Below, one piece after another: positions 17,397 through 26,836 of a stretch of 64,000 nucleotides of DNA; position 1 is the first letter of the stretch, and each line of letters starts with the position of its first letter. Under the pieces are notes generated by a model. That model saw only the letters and a program-made list of their open reading frames with translations, did not search any database and was not told the origin of the DNA. A program made the position numbers and the translations under genes. The stretch is from Flavobacteriaceae bacterium. Its GTDB lineage: Bacteria > Bacteroidota > Bacteroidia > Flavobacteriales > Flavobacteriaceae. The stretch covers positions 2,202,321 to 2,266,320 of the forward strand of contig CP031964.1 in assembly GCA_003443635.1 (NCBI GenBank), read 5' to 3'.

Positions 17397-17768
17397 ATGA
17401 AAGGTAAACTATTTTTCACATTATTAGTATTTTTATTATCAATGTCAGCAAGCTATGCTTCATTTCCTGTTGTTAGAACTGTTAAAGCAGCTTCATTCCC
17501 TGTTGTTAGAACAGCAGAAGCAAATACAGAGACAATAACGGACAACTCTGAAAGTGTATTATTAGCAGCTCCAGCATTAAGAGCTTCAAAAGATATGTGG
17601 GTTGCTGTTGCATTCTGGTTTTTCTTAGGAGGGTTCGCTGCACATAGATGGTATTTAGGTAGTCCTGTAGGATGGAATATTTTATTTATTCTTACATTGG
17701 GAGGATTAGGTGTATGGGCTATTGTCGATCTAATAAATATACTCACCAGAAACTGGGATGGGTTATAA
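17397..17768 (+). CDS. TM2 domain-containing membrane protein
   Basis: A 123-residue protein with a signal peptide (about 1-21, SASYA), a short Ser/Thr/Ala-rich stretch and a C-terminal TM2 domain (residues 64-115): two hydrophobic helices joined by a loop with GGFAAHRWYLGSPVGW and ending in VDLINIL. TM2 proteins lie in the membrane and have no defined biochemical role in bacteria. Just after the signal the sequence ASFPVVRT occurs twice in an exact 11-residue period. A terminator follows and separates it from xerD. Confidence 0.82.
   Translation: MKGKLFFTLLVFLLSMSASYASFPVVRTVKAASFPVVRTAEANTETITDNSESVLLAAPALRASKDMWVAVAFWFFLGGFAAHRWYLGSPVGWNILFILTLGGLGVWAIVDLINILTRNWDGL
17457..17522 (+). repeat. 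Tandem 33-bp in-frame duplication in the TM2 gene
   Basis: Two adjacent copies with a 33-base period encode ASFPVVRTVKA then ASFPVVRTAEA. The first 22 bases of the copies differ at one position, so the duplication is recent or maintained. It falls at the signal-peptide cleavage region. Confidence 0.85.
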
Positions 17769-17807
17769 AATTATATTTATTAAAAAATAAATAGTTTTAA
17801 ATTAATG

Positions 17808-17836
17808 AAAAAACCACTTTTATAGAGTGGTTTTTT
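17808..17836 (+). terminator. Terminator after the TM2 gene
   Basis: AAACCACT (17811-17818) pairs with AGTGGTTT (17826-17833) and is followed by T residues. It lies just before the xerD start and rules out the upstream in-frame start at 17827 for xerD. Confidence 0.8.
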
Positions 17837-17847
17837 TATATTTAAAT

Positions 17848-18756
17848 ATGAATTGGGCACAGGCTTTACATGATTACACGTATTATCTAAAATTAGAGCG
17901 TGGTTTATCTCAAAACTCTATTAATAGTTATGCTTTAGATATAAAAAAACTGATCAAGTTTATTGAAATAAATAAAGTTAAAGAATCTCCTTTAAGTATA
18001 GATTCTGAAATTATACAAAAGTTTATTTATGAAACCGCTAAAACTGTTAACCCAAGAAGTCAATCTCGAATAATTTCTGGTTTGCGTAGTTTTTTTGATT
18101 TTTTAATTTTTGAAGGTTATAGAGAAACAAATCCCTTATCATTAATAGAGTCTCCAAAGGTTGGTCGAAAACTCCCAGATACATTATCTACAGAAGAAAT
18201 TGATTTGCTCATACAACAAATAGATTTAAGCCACCCTCAAGGTGAACGTAATAGAGCGATTATTGAAACTTTATATAGTTGTGGGTTACGAGTGAGTGAA
18301 TTAACTCATTTAAAATTATCTGATTTATTTTTTGAAGAAGGTTTTATTAAAGTAACAGGGAAAGGTAATAAACAACGTTTCGTGCCTATAGATTCTCAAA
18401 CACAAAAATACATTACGATTTATAAAACCGAAATAAGAACACATATTCCAATTGTTTCAGAGTATAGAGATACTTTGTTTTTAAATAGAAGAGGAAAACA
18501 ACTAACCCGTGCAATGATCTTTACTCTAGTAAAACAGCTAGCAGAAAAAGCAGGTATTCACAAAAGCATCTCTCCTCATACGTTTAGACATTCGTTTGCA
18601 TCTCATTTATTAGCTAATGGTGCAGATTTAAGGGCAATACAACTAATGTTAGGTCATGAAAGTATAACTACTACAGAAATTTATATGCATATAGACAAAA
18701 GTCAGTTAAAAACATTAATGCATACTTATCATCCCAGAAATAAAAACATCCAGTAA
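17848..18756 (+). CDS. xerD: Site-specific tyrosine recombinase XerD
   Basis: A 302-residue tyrosine recombinase of Xer size. The N-terminal SAM-like DNA-binding domain (about 1-90) starts MNWAQALHDYTYYLKLERGLS, and the catalytic domain carries Arg (YSCGLRVSEL), HxxR (HTFRHSF), the second His (LGHES) and nucleophile Tyr (TEIYMHI). It resolves chromosome dimers at dif. I placed the start at ATG 17848 because the earlier frame start lies in a terminator hairpin. No att repeat or phage gene is near, so this is the housekeeping enzyme. XerD rather than XerC is a family-level judgement. Confidence 0.9.
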   Translation: MNWAQALHDYTYYLKLERGLSQNSINSYALDIKKLIKFIEINKVKESPLSIDSEIIQKFIYETAKTVNPRSQSRIISGLRSFFDFLIFEGYRETNPLSLIESPKVGRKLPDTLSTEEIDLLIQQIDLSHPQGERNRAIIETLYSCGLRVSELTHLKLSDLFFEEGFIKVTGKGNKQRFVPIDSQTQKYITIYKTEIRTHIPIVSEYRDTLFLNRRGKQLTRAMIFTLVKQLAEKAGIHKSISPHTFRHSFASHLLANGADLRAIQLMLGHESITTTEIYMHIDKSQLKTLMHTYHPRNKNIQ

Positions 18757-18771
18757 AACAAATACCGGATG
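18747..18771. terminator. Weak hairpin between xerD and rny
   Basis: CATCC-A-GTA pairs with TAC-C-GGATG (one mismatch, loop of 7). The 5' arm overlaps the xerD stop codon. There is no long T run, so it is only a candidate terminator for the converging genes. Confidence 0.4.
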
Positions 18772-18804
18772 CTTAAAATAAATCAATAAACTATAATATC
18801 TATA

Positions 18805-20382
18805 TTATTTGGCAATATTTACAGCTCGAGTTTCTCTAATTACTGTTACTTTAACTTGCCCTGGATAAGTCATATCAGTTTGAATTTTCTGAGAAATTTC
18901 AAACGACAGGTTCGCAGCTACATCATCTGTTACTTTCTCGCTTTCTACAATAACACGTAACTCACGCCCTGCTTGTATAGCATATGCTTTTTTAACTCCG
19001 TTAAATGCAAATGCTATATCTTCTAAATCTTTTAATCGTTGTATATACGAATCTAATACTTGGCGTCGTGCTCCAGGTCGTGCTCCAGAAATAGCATCAC
19101 AAACTTGTATAATTGGAGATAGTAGCGACTTCATTTCTATTTCGTCATGATGCGCTCCAATAGCATTACATACCTCTGGTTTTTCTCCATATTTTTCTGC
19201 CCATTGCATTCCTAAAATAGCATGAGGAGTTTCCATATCTGCTTCTGCATCTGGCACTTTCCCTATATCATGTAACAACCCAGCTCGTTTAGCTAACTTT
19301 GGGTTCAATCCTAATTCGGCAGCCATAACGCCACATAATTTTGCAACCTCTCTAGAGTGTTGCAATAAATTTTGTCCATAAGAAGAACGGTATTTCATTC
19401 TTCCAATTGTTTTAATAAGTTCTGGATGTAATCCGTGAATTCCTAAATCGATTACTGTACGTTTTCCAACTTCAATAATCTCTTGTTCTATTTGTTTTTG
19501 TGTTTTTTTGACAATTTCTTCAATTCTCGCTGGGTGAATTCTACCATCTGTAACTAATTTATGAAGTGATAATCTTGCAATTTCTCTTCTTACAGAATCA
19601 AAACATGATAATATAATAGCTTCAGGGGTGTCATCTACAATAATCTCTACACCTGTAGCAGCTTCAATTGCTCTAATATTTCTTCCTTCTCTACCAATAA
19701 TTCTACCCTTAACATCATCCGATTCAATATTAAATACAGATACACAATTATCAACTGCTTCTTCAGTACCTATACGTTGTATTGTATTAATTATAATTTT
19801 CTTAGCTTCTTGCTGTGCAGTTAATTTTGCTTCTTCAATTTTATCTTGCACATACCCCATCGCATCATTTTTAGCTTCACCCTTTAAAGCTTCCACTAAT
19901 TGTGCTTTAGCATCTTCCGCAGATAATCCAGAAATAACTTCTAATTGTTGAATTTGGCTCTTATGTAATTTTTCAACTTCATCTTTACGTTTTTCAAGAT
20001 AATTTAATCTATGATTATAATCTTTTTCTTTTGCTTCTAACTCTACATTAAGTTTTTTATGTTTTGATAACTCTGAAGATATTTGAGACTCTTTATCTCT
20101 TGTTCGTTTTTCTGCTTCAGCCATTTTTTTATCACGAGATAAGATTACTTTTTCGTGTTCTGACTTAAGTTCTATAAAACGCTCTTTAGCTTGAAGCATT
20201 TTATCTTTTTTAACAGCTTCTCCTTCTTTATTAGCTTCTTTAACTATAGATGAAGCTTCTTTTTTGGCAGATATTATAAGTTTTGATGCACTATTTTTCT
20301 CTAACACCTTAGAGATAATAAATCCTATAACTACACCTGCAATAATCCCTCCAACAATATATACAATTGTATTCGTGTCCAT
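18805..20382 (-). CDS. rny: Ribonuclease Y
   Basis: A 525-residue membrane-anchored endoribonuclease: N-terminal membrane helix ([20 protein letters not shown]), a long coiled coil (about 30-170), a KH domain ([23 protein letters not shown]) and an HD domain with catalytic HD in LLHDIGK. RNase Y starts decay of many mRNAs at the inner face of the membrane. Length and order match the family (about 520). It lies downstream of zapA and a 6S RNA candidate on the same strand, a conserved neighbourhood in Flavobacteriaceae. Confidence 0.96.
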   Translation of the reverse strand: MDTNTIVYIVGGIIAGVVIGFIISKVLEKNSASKLIISAKKEASSIVKEANKEGEAVKKDKMLQAKERFIELKSEHEKVILSRDKKMAEAEKRTRDKESQISSELSKHKKLNVELEAKEKDYNHRLNYLEKRKDEVEKLHKSQIQQLEVISGLSAEDAKAQLVEALKGEAKNDAMGYVQDKIEEAKLTAQQEAKKIIINTIQRIGTEEAVDNCVSVFNIESDDVKGRIIGREGRNIRAIEAATGVEIIVDDTPEAIILSCFDSVRREIARLSLHKLVTDGRIHPARIEEIVKKTQKQIEQEIIEVGKRTVIDLGIHGLHPELIKTIGRMKYRSSYGQNLLQHSREVAKLCGVMAAELGLNPKLAKRAGLLHDIGKVPDAEADMETPHAILGMQWAEKYGEKPEVCNAIGAHHDEIEMKSLLSPIIQVCDAISGARPGARRQVLDSYIQRLKDLEDIAFAFNGVKKAYAIQAGRELRVIVESEKVTDDVAANLSFEISQKIQTDMTYPGQVKVTVIRETRAVNIAK

Positions 20383-20404
20383 TTCTGTTTATATTAATTT
20401 AAAA

Positions 20405-20570
20405 AAAAAGCCCACATTAGCTTCGTTTTGTATAAACTCCTTAAAAACAAGTTTAGGGTTAACAAACTGATCAAGTATCTGCTCGAGATACTGAATAAAA
20501 TTCAGTACTAGCAGCTCGCTTTTACAGCTTAAACTCACCCTTTATAAAGAATTAACGTTGAGTTTATCAA
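20405..20570 (-). ncRNA. ssrS: Candidate 6S RNA (6S-Flavo type)
   Basis: The 238-base gap between zapA and rny folds as a long interrupted rod on the minus strand. GAGTTTAT/ATAAACTC (20560-20567 with 20432-20439) closes the base, AGGGT pairs with ACCCT in the middle, and the tip is CTGCT/AGCAG enclosing TACTGAAT/ATTCAGTA. Long bulged rods beside zapA are the signature of 6S RNA, which mimics an open promoter and binds RNA polymerase. A run of nine T residues follows at 20401-20409. Ends are approximate; identification rests on location and fold only. Confidence 0.6.
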
Positions 20571-20621
20571 AAAATAACTAATGCAGGCAGTAACCTATTT
20601 TATTTTAAAGAACGAAAGAGT

Positions 20622-20906
20622 TTAAAACTCCTTTAAAAGCTGATCTAAAGCACTAAGCCTTTGCTCAACTTCTTCATTTAGATTTGTATTATCAATTTTT
20701 TTCTGTTCATTCCGAGATGCAAATTGTAAAGCACACATTGCTAAAACATCTTGCTTATCTCTAACAGAATAACTTTGCTCAAATTGTTTAATCATCTCAT
20801 CAATCTCTTGTGCCGCTTTTCGTAAACCTTCTTCCTGAGCTGGTGCAATAGTTAAAGGATATACTCTATTTGCTATAGATAGCTTTATTTTAAGCGTTTC
20901 TGACAT
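20622..20906 (-). CDS. zapA: Cell division protein ZapA
   Basis: A 94-residue protein with the ZapA pattern: an N-terminal beta-rich part (LKIKLSIANRVYPLTIAPAQEEGLRKAA) followed by a coiled coil (EIDEMIKQFEQSYSVRDKQDVLAMCALQFA). ZapA bundles FtsZ filaments at the division site. It lies 14 bases after a small coiled-coil gene on the same strand, with which it probably forms an operon that may extend into the 6S RNA. Confidence 0.9.
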   Translation of the reverse strand: MSETLKIKLSIANRVYPLTIAPAQEEGLRKAAQEIDEMIKQFEQSYSVRDKQDVLAMCALQFASRNEQKKIDNTNLNEEVEQRLSALDQLLKEF

Positions 20907-20920
20907 TTAAATCGATTGCA

Positions 20921-21211
20921 TTATTCAGATAATTGAGATATACAATGATCTATTTCTCTAATTAATGCATTTATTTTGAGCTTTGTTTCTCTTTTACTTT
21001 CATCACTGCCTAATATTGAATTTGCAAATTTCAATGATTCATATTTTTCTTCCCAAGAGTTTATTTGTGTTTCTTGTTCTGTTATTTTCTGTTTAGAATC
21101 TTGTAATTGCTTATTTAAATTGGCATTTGTTTGCTTTAAAACTTCTAGTTTATGCAAAACTTTGCTTACTCTATTCTCTAAAGAATCTACAATAGCTTCG
21201 ATATTACCCAT
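20921..21211 (-). CDS. Small coiled-coil protein upstream of zapA
   Basis: A 96-residue, almost entirely helical protein with heptads over residues 8-65 (VDSLENRVSKVLHKLEVLKQ) and a short C-terminal helix (INALIREIDHCISQLSE). Members at this position in Bacteroidota are annotated as hypothetical. Size, coiled coil and linkage to zapA suggest a divisome accessory protein analogous to ZapB, which I infer only from context. Confidence 0.75.
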   Translation of the reverse strand: MGNIEAIVDSLENRVSKVLHKLEVLKQTNANLNKQLQDSKQKITEQETQINSWEEKYESLKFANSILGSDESKRETKLKINALIREIDHCISQLSE

Positions 21212-21387
21212 TTAAAAAATTCAATACTAATAACACAAAGTTAACATTCGAAAACAAATTAGCAATTGTTTTTACATAAAATTTTTAATCTATTTATCTT
21301 TATTCAACTACAATATCTTTTTAGAAAGAGAAGTTATAGTATATTAATTACAAATTAATATTTTAGCATCATTAACGTTTATATTTT

Positions 21388-23076
21388 ATGCCCAAAGGAT
21401 TTTTTTTCTTATTTATTCTCAGCTTACAGTTCTGTTTTGCACAAAATCCTTACCCTCAAGACTATTTTAGAAGCCCTTTAGATATTCCCATAATACTAGC
21501 TGGTACGTTTGCAGAACTACGTTCTAACCATTTTCATTCTGGTATGGACATTAAAACACAGCGTCGTGAAGGGTTAAAAGTTATTACTGCTGCTAAAGGT
21601 TATATAAGTAGGATTAAAATTTCGCATTGGGGTTACGGTAAAGCTTTATATGTAACACATCCTAATGGTTATGTTTCTGTATATGCTCATCTTCAAAAAT
21701 TTTCTCCAAAAATTGAAGCCTTTATAAAACAACAACAATATAAAAAAGAGACTTTTGAAATTGAACTTTTCCCAGCTCCCGAAACATTATCTGTAAGCAC
21801 AAATGAAGTTATTGCATTTTCAGGGAATACTGGAGGGTCTAGTGCCCCTCATTTACATTTTGAGCTTAGAGATAAAAATGAAAGACCAATAAATCCAATG
21901 TTATTTGGGATAGATACAAAAGATACAAGACGGCCTGATGTTACTGGTATTTTTGCATACCCAATTAACGATAGTGCCCATGTAGATACATCTAATAATA
22001 TAAAAAAACTAAGATTAATCCCTTTAGAAAATGGAAATTATACTGTTGAACAAATTAATGCTCACGGTAAAATTGGATTTGGAATAATTACAACAGATAA
22101 GTTAGATTTAGCTTCTAATAAAAATGGAGTGAGTAATATTCAGACATTTTTTAATGGAAGCCAAAATTTTGAAATAGATTTTAAGCGTTTCTCCTTTAAT
22201 GAAACAAAACACATTAATCGATTAATAGATTATTCATACTATCAAGAACATAAAGATCGAATTCAAAAATTATTTCTTCAATCTAACAACCCATTGAGCA
22301 TTTATAAGAATATTGATAAAGGTGGATATCTAGAAATTCAAGATAGTACATCAAATATTTATAAAATAAAAGTAACAGATTTTAAAGGTAATGAAACAAC
22401 AGTTTCAATCGAAATTTCTGGAAAAAAAATAAATCATATTCAACCAAAAAGAATTAAAACTACTAATCATTATATTTATACCAATCAATCTATAACTTTA
22501 CAAGATAAAGGTGTCTCTGTATTTTTACCTAAAGAAACCTTTTATGATGATTTGTTTATAGATTTTAAAGTTAGTAGTGATACCTTAATACTACATAACT
22601 CTAATACTCCAACTCAAAAGTATTTTTCAATTAATTATGATATTAATAATTATACAGATGCAGATAAAGACAAATTATTTATTGCTCGTTTAAATAAGTA
22701 TAACAATAAAACATATATACCTACAACAAGGAAAGGAAATATATTAACTTCGAGAACTAATGTTTTAGGAAGATATGTCATTGCATCTGATACTGAAGCT
22801 CCAACAATCACTCCCATAAATTTTAAAAGTCAAAAATGGATTAGTAACGAACGTTACCTAAAATTAAAAATAGACGATAAGTTATCTGGAATAAGTAATT
22901 ATAGAGCTACAATAAATGGTAAATGGGTACTTATGGAATATGAACCCAAGAAAAAATTATTAGTTCACGATTTTAATGATGCAATTATTACAGATACTGA
23001 ACAGAATTTAAAATTAATAATTATAGATAATGTTGGAAATAGTTCTACATTTGAAACAACTTATTATAGAAAATAA
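21388..23076 (+). CDS. M23 family metallopeptidase (LytM domain)
   Basis: A 562-residue exported protein (signal 1-18, QFCFAQ). The N-terminal LytM/peptidase M23 domain carries the zinc ligands H50 and D54 in FHSGMDIK and the HLH pair H155/H157 in APHLHFEL. The remaining 380 residues are beta-rich, Ig-like modules (LSGISNYRATINGKWVLMEY). M23 enzymes cleave peptidoglycan peptide bridges; the long C-terminus is usual for Bacteroidota relatives and may position the enzyme. It is 17 bases upstream of a TonB-dependent receptor gene, so the two are probably co-transcribed. A TATCTTTA -7 candidate lies at 21295-21302. Confidence 0.9.
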   Translation: MPKGFFFLFILSLQFCFAQNPYPQDYFRSPLDIPIILAGTFAELRSNHFHSGMDIKTQRREGLKVITAAKGYISRIKISHWGYGKALYVTHPNGYVSVYAHLQKFSPKIEAFIKQQQYKKETFEIELFPAPETLSVSTNEVIAFSGNTGGSSAPHLHFELRDKNERPINPMLFGIDTKDTRRPDVTGIFAYPINDSAHVDTSNNIKKLRLIPLENGNYTVEQINAHGKIGFGIITTDKLDLASNKNGVSNIQTFFNGSQNFEIDFKRFSFNETKHINRLIDYSYYQEHKDRIQKLFLQSNNPLSIYKNIDKGGYLEIQDSTSNIYKIKVTDFKGNETTVSIEISGKKINHIQPKRIKTTNHYIYTNQSITLQDKGVSVFLPKETFYDDLFIDFKVSSDTLILHNSNTPTQKYFSINYDINNYTDADKDKLFIARLNKYNNKTYIPTTRKGNILTSRTNVLGRYVIASDTEAPTITPINFKSQKWISNERYLKLKIDDKLSGISNYRATINGKWVLMEYEPKKKLLVHDFNDAIITDTEQNLKLIIIDNVGNSSTFETTYYRK

Positions 23077-23093
23077 AATCCTTATATAATCTT

Positions 23094-25556
23094 TTGAATA
23101 TTAAACTTTACGCTTTTAAACTTATACTCTTATTACTACCATTATTTAGCTTAGCACAAACTGCTACAATAAAAGGCATTATTTTAGATGAGAATAATAC
23201 CCCTATTTCTAATGTAAATATCAAAGCTAGAGAATTAGGAACTTCTACAAATGAAAACGGATTTTATCTATTAAAAGTTCCTGCTAATACAGATATTACA
23301 ATTGTTTTCACACATTTAAGTCATAAAAAAATAAGTGTTAAATTCAATTTTAAAAATGGGGAGTCTATAGAATTTAATCCTGTAATGAAAGTTGATATTG
23401 AGCAAATTACAGAAGTAGTGATTAAAAGCAGTGATCGTAAAGCGTTAGAGGGAATTACAACTATAGATCCAGAAATTATAAGAACTATTAAAGGTGCTCA
23501 ATCGGGGGTTGAAAATATATTAAAAACATTACCAGGCGTAAGTATTACTAATGAATTAAGTACACAATATAACGTTAGAGGAGGGAATTTTGATGAAAAC
23601 CTTGTTTATGTTAATGAAATAGAGGTGTATCGCCCCCTTTTAATTAGATCTGGTCAACAAGAAGGGTTTAGTTTTGTAAATAGTAATTTAGTACAAAATG
23701 TTGATTTTTCTGCAGGAGGTTTTCAAGCAAAATATGGTGATAAATTATCTTCTGTATTGGATATTACTTATAAAAACCCTATTAAATTTAGTCTTAGTGC
23801 CGATGCAAGTTTATTAGGAGGTAGTATCACTGGAGAAGTTATATCTAAGGATTCTAAGTTTTCTGGGATTGGAGGTATACGATTAAGAGATAATAGTTTA
23901 TTAGTAGAAGCTCGACAAACTCAAACTAATTTCGATCCTTTATTTTTAGATGGGCAAGCATTTTTAACTTATCGTTTTTCAGATAAATTTCATTTAAGTT
24001 TTTTAGGAAATGCTTCGCTTAATCAATATAATTTTGAACCTGAAACACAACAAACTAATTTTGGAACTATTGATGACCCTATTGCATTGCTTGTTTTTTT
24101 TGAAGGTCAGGAACGTGATGAATATCAAACATTATTTGGAGCTTTAAAAGGTTCTTATTTTGTAAATGATGATTTAACCTTAAAATTTATAGCATCTACT
24201 TATCATTCACAAGAAAGGGAATTTTTTGATATTCTTGCTCAGTATAGAATAGGGGAAGTTAATAACAACATTGGCAGTGAAGATTTAGGTGATGTAGAGT
24301 TTAGTCAGAATATTGGAAGTCAATTAACACATGCCAGAAACGAATTAGATGCATTAATTACTTCTGTTGAACATAAAGGAAATTATAACGTTAAAGAAAA
24401 TAATTTTGAATGGTCTATAAAATATGTAGATGAAGATATTCGTGATCGCTTAGATGAATTTGAAGTCATAGATTCTGCTGGATTTTTAATTAACCCTCCA
24501 GACGTTACACCTAGAAATGATGAGCCTTTTGAACCTTTTGAAGGGCCTTTAGTAGCATTTCAAAGCGTAAATGCTATTAATAATACTAAAATACAGCGTC
24601 TACAGGGGTATTTACAATGGAGCAGGCGAGATGAAATTAACGGTCATGAGGTATTTTACAATGTAGGTACTAGGGTACATAATTGGTCTGTTTCTGGTTT
24701 AGGTATAGAAAAAACAAATCAAACTGTATTTAGTCCAAGAGCTCAATTTGCAATTAAGCCTGGTTGGAAAAGAGATGTTCTTTTTAGGCTTAGTGGTGGT
24801 GTTTATCATCAACCTCCATTTTTCAGGGAATTAAGAGATTCTTCAGGAGTAGTACAACCTAATGTAAAAGCTCAAAAATCTATACATTTAGTTGCAGCAA
24901 ATGAATATAGTTTTAAAATGTGGGATCGCCCTTTTAAACTAATTACAGAAGCGTTTTATAAAAACATAACTGATGTAAACCCTTATACGCTTGAGAATGT
25001 TCGAATTCGTTACAGAGCAAGAAACAGTGGTAAGGCTTTTGCTTATGGTTTAGATGTACGTCTTAATGGTGAGTTTGTTCCAGGAACACAATCATGGTTT
25101 AGTTTTAGTTATTTAAAAACTGAAGAAAATATTGATGGACTTGGTTTTATACCTAGACCTACAGATCAGCGCTTAAAATTTGGTGTGCTTTTTCAAGATT
25201 ATGTACCAAATATTCCTGATTTAAAAGTATATCTTAATTTAGTATATAATACTGGTGTCCCTGGAGGGACACCTCGTTTTGCTGACCCACGTGGGTTTAG
25301 AAGGCGTTTACCTGATTACAGGCGTGCAGATGTTGGGTTTTCTTATGATATTGTAAATGGTAATAAAAGATATGATAGTGGTTGGAAAAGCGCTTTTAAA
25401 TATTTGAGTTTAGGCGTTGAGATTTTTAATATTTTTGATGCTCAAAACACAATTACAAATACTTTTGTAAGGGATGCATCAAGCAGACAACAATTTGCTG
25501 TTCCAAATTTTTTAACACCACGAATTTTTAACGTTAGATTAAGTACTAAATTTTAA
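23094..25556 (+). CDS. TonB-dependent outer-membrane receptor with carboxypeptidase-like domain
   Basis: An 820-residue receptor: signal peptide (1-21, LFSLAQ), a carboxypeptidase-regulatory-like domain (ATIKGIILDENNTPISNVNIKARELGTSTNENG, about 24-105), a plug (GVENILKTLPGVSITNELSTQYNVRGG) and a C-terminal beta-barrel ending in Phe. The start is TTG at 23094, the only start giving a full signal. No SusD partner follows, so it is not a polysaccharide-utilisation pair; the substrate (siderophore, vitamin, peptide) is unknown. It follows the M23 gene by 17 bases. Confidence 0.92.
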   Translation: MNIKLYAFKLILLLLPLFSLAQTATIKGIILDENNTPISNVNIKARELGTSTNENGFYLLKVPANTDITIVFTHLSHKKISVKFNFKNGESIEFNPVMKVDIEQITEVVIKSSDRKALEGITTIDPEIIRTIKGAQSGVENILKTLPGVSITNELSTQYNVRGGNFDENLVYVNEIEVYRPLLIRSGQQEGFSFVNSNLVQNVDFSAGGFQAKYGDKLSSVLDITYKNPIKFSLSADASLLGGSITGEVISKDSKFSGIGGIRLRDNSLLVEARQTQTNFDPLFLDGQAFLTYRFSDKFHLSFLGNASLNQYNFEPETQQTNFGTIDDPIALLVFFEGQERDEYQTLFGALKGSYFVNDDLTLKFIASTYHSQEREFFDILAQYRIGEVNNNIGSEDLGDVEFSQNIGSQLTHARNELDALITSVEHKGNYNVKENNFEWSIKYVDEDIRDRLDEFEVIDSAGFLINPPDVTPRNDEPFEPFEGPLVAFQSVNAINNTKIQRLQGYLQWSRRDEINGHEVFYNVGTRVHNWSVSGLGIEKTNQTVFSPRAQFAIKPGWKRDVLFRLSGGVYHQPPFFRELRDSSGVVQPNVKAQKSIHLVAANEYSFKMWDRPFKLITEAFYKNITDVNPYTLENVRIRYRARNSGKAFAYGLDVRLNGEFVPGTQSWFSFSYLKTEENIDGLGFIPRPTDQRLKFGVLFQDYVPNIPDLKVYLNLVYNTGVPGGTPRFADPRGFRRRLPDYRRADVGFSYDIVNGNKRYDSGWKSAFKYLSLGVEIFNIFDAQNTITNTFVRDASSRQQFAVPNFLTPRIFNVRLSTKF

Positions 25557-25686
25557 CATCACGTTATTACGTCTTTTAAAAGTTTCTTTATCTTTACCTT
25601 TCTTAATTATAAGCATAGTCTTTACCTTATGAAGCTATGATTTCACTATTAAGTTTAATCAAAATCGATCAACCATCGACTTTAAA

Positions 25687-26835
25687 ATGAATAATCTAAC
25701 TTCTTTATTTTCACAAACAAGACAACGTTCTGAAGATATTTGTTCACCATTATATATAGAAGATTATATTCCTCAATCTGCAGAATTTGCAAGCCCTCCG
25801 AAATGGCATTTAGCTCATACTACTTGGTTTTTTGAGGAAATGATTCTAAAAAAATACTTAAAAAACTATAAAATATTTAATAGTGATTTTAATTTTTTAT
25901 TCAATAGCTATTACAATTCTGTAGGTGATAAAGCAATACGCGCAGAACGTGGATTAATAACACGTCCAACCGTAGATACTGTTTATAAATACCGTGCTTA
26001 TGTAGATGAGCAAATAAAAATCTTATTATCAGATGCTAACGACGAAATTAATTCGCTAATAACAATAGGTATACATCATGAACAACAACATCAAGAGTTA
26101 TTGTTAACCGATCTAAAATATGTGCTTTCTAAAAACCCATTACATCCAGTTTACGAATCCAATTTTAACCTAATAAAAGATCGTAACGATAATACTGGTT
26201 GGGTTTCTATTACTGAAGGTATTTATGATATTGGGCATAATTCAGGATCGTTTTGTTTTGACAATGAGTTAGGATATCACAAAGTATTTTTAAATAATTA
26301 TAAAATTTCTAAAACTTTAGTTACTAATGGAGAGTTTATTGAATTTATTGAAGATGGCGGATATGAAAATTTTAAGTATTGGTTAGACGAAGGTTGGACT
26401 TGGTGCCATACAACTAAAGCTAATCAACCATTATATTGGGTCAAAAAAGATAACAGTTGGTTTTATTATACTCTATCAGGACTACAACCTATAGATCTAA
26501 ACGCCATATTATCTCATATTAATTATTACGAAGCTAATGCCTATGCTACTTGGAAAGGGTATCGTTTGCCAACTGAGTTTGAATGGGAAATAGCATCTCA
26601 TCAATTTAAATGGGGGAAACGTTGGGAATGGACAAATTCTGCGTATTTACCTTATCCTAATTTTAAAATTGCTGAAGGCGCTTTAGGAGAATACAACGGA
26701 AAATTTATGATTAATCAAATGGTACTTAGAGGTGCTTCTGTAGCAACTTTTAAAGGACATAGTAGGCATACTTATCGAAACTTTTTTCACCCACAATTAC
26801 AGTGGCAATTTTCAGGAATACGACTTGCACAATAA
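25687..26835 (+). CDS. egtB: Ergothioneine biosynthesis sulfoxide synthase EgtB
   Basis: A 382-residue EgtB with an N-terminal DinB-like domain and a C-terminal FGE-sulfatase domain. The likely iron ligands are H44 (WHLAH) and H131/H135 (HHEQQH). The FGE part shows LPTEFEWEIAS and the family ending YRNFFHPQLQWQFSGIRLA. EgtB is an iron oxygenase that joins trimethylhistidine to a thiol donor (gamma-glutamylcysteine or cysteine) to form a sulfoxide. egtD follows immediately; no egtA or egtC is in the window, so cysteine may be the donor. OvoA was considered but normally carries a fused methyltransferase. Confidence 0.92.
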   Translation: MNNLTSLFSQTRQRSEDICSPLYIEDYIPQSAEFASPPKWHLAHTTWFFEEMILKKYLKNYKIFNSDFNFLFNSYYNSVGDKAIRAERGLITRPTVDTVYKYRAYVDEQIKILLSDANDEINSLITIGIHHEQQHQELLLTDLKYVLSKNPLHPVYESNFNLIKDRNDNTGWVSITEGIYDIGHNSGSFCFDNELGYHKVFLNNYKISKTLVTNGEFIEFIEDGGYENFKYWLDEGWTWCHTTKANQPLYWVKKDNSWFYYTLSGLQPIDLNAILSHINYYEANAYATWKGYRLPTEFEWEIASHQFKWGKRWEWTNSAYLPYPNFKIAEGALGEYNGKFMINQMVLRGASVATFKGHSRHTYRNFFHPQLQWQFSGIRLAQ

Positions 26836-26836
26836 A

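Noticed and set aside
17827..17847. Upstream start for xerD
   Set aside because: It lies in the 3' arm and T run of the TM2 terminator; the ATG at 17848 gives the usual Xer N-terminus.
17848..18756. xerD as a phage or island integrase
   Set aside because: Length and motifs fit Xer, the neighbours are housekeeping genes and no att repeats were seen.
25687..26835. An ovothiol synthase (OvoA) instead of EgtB
   Set aside because: There is no fused C-terminal methyltransferase, and a separate egtD follows.
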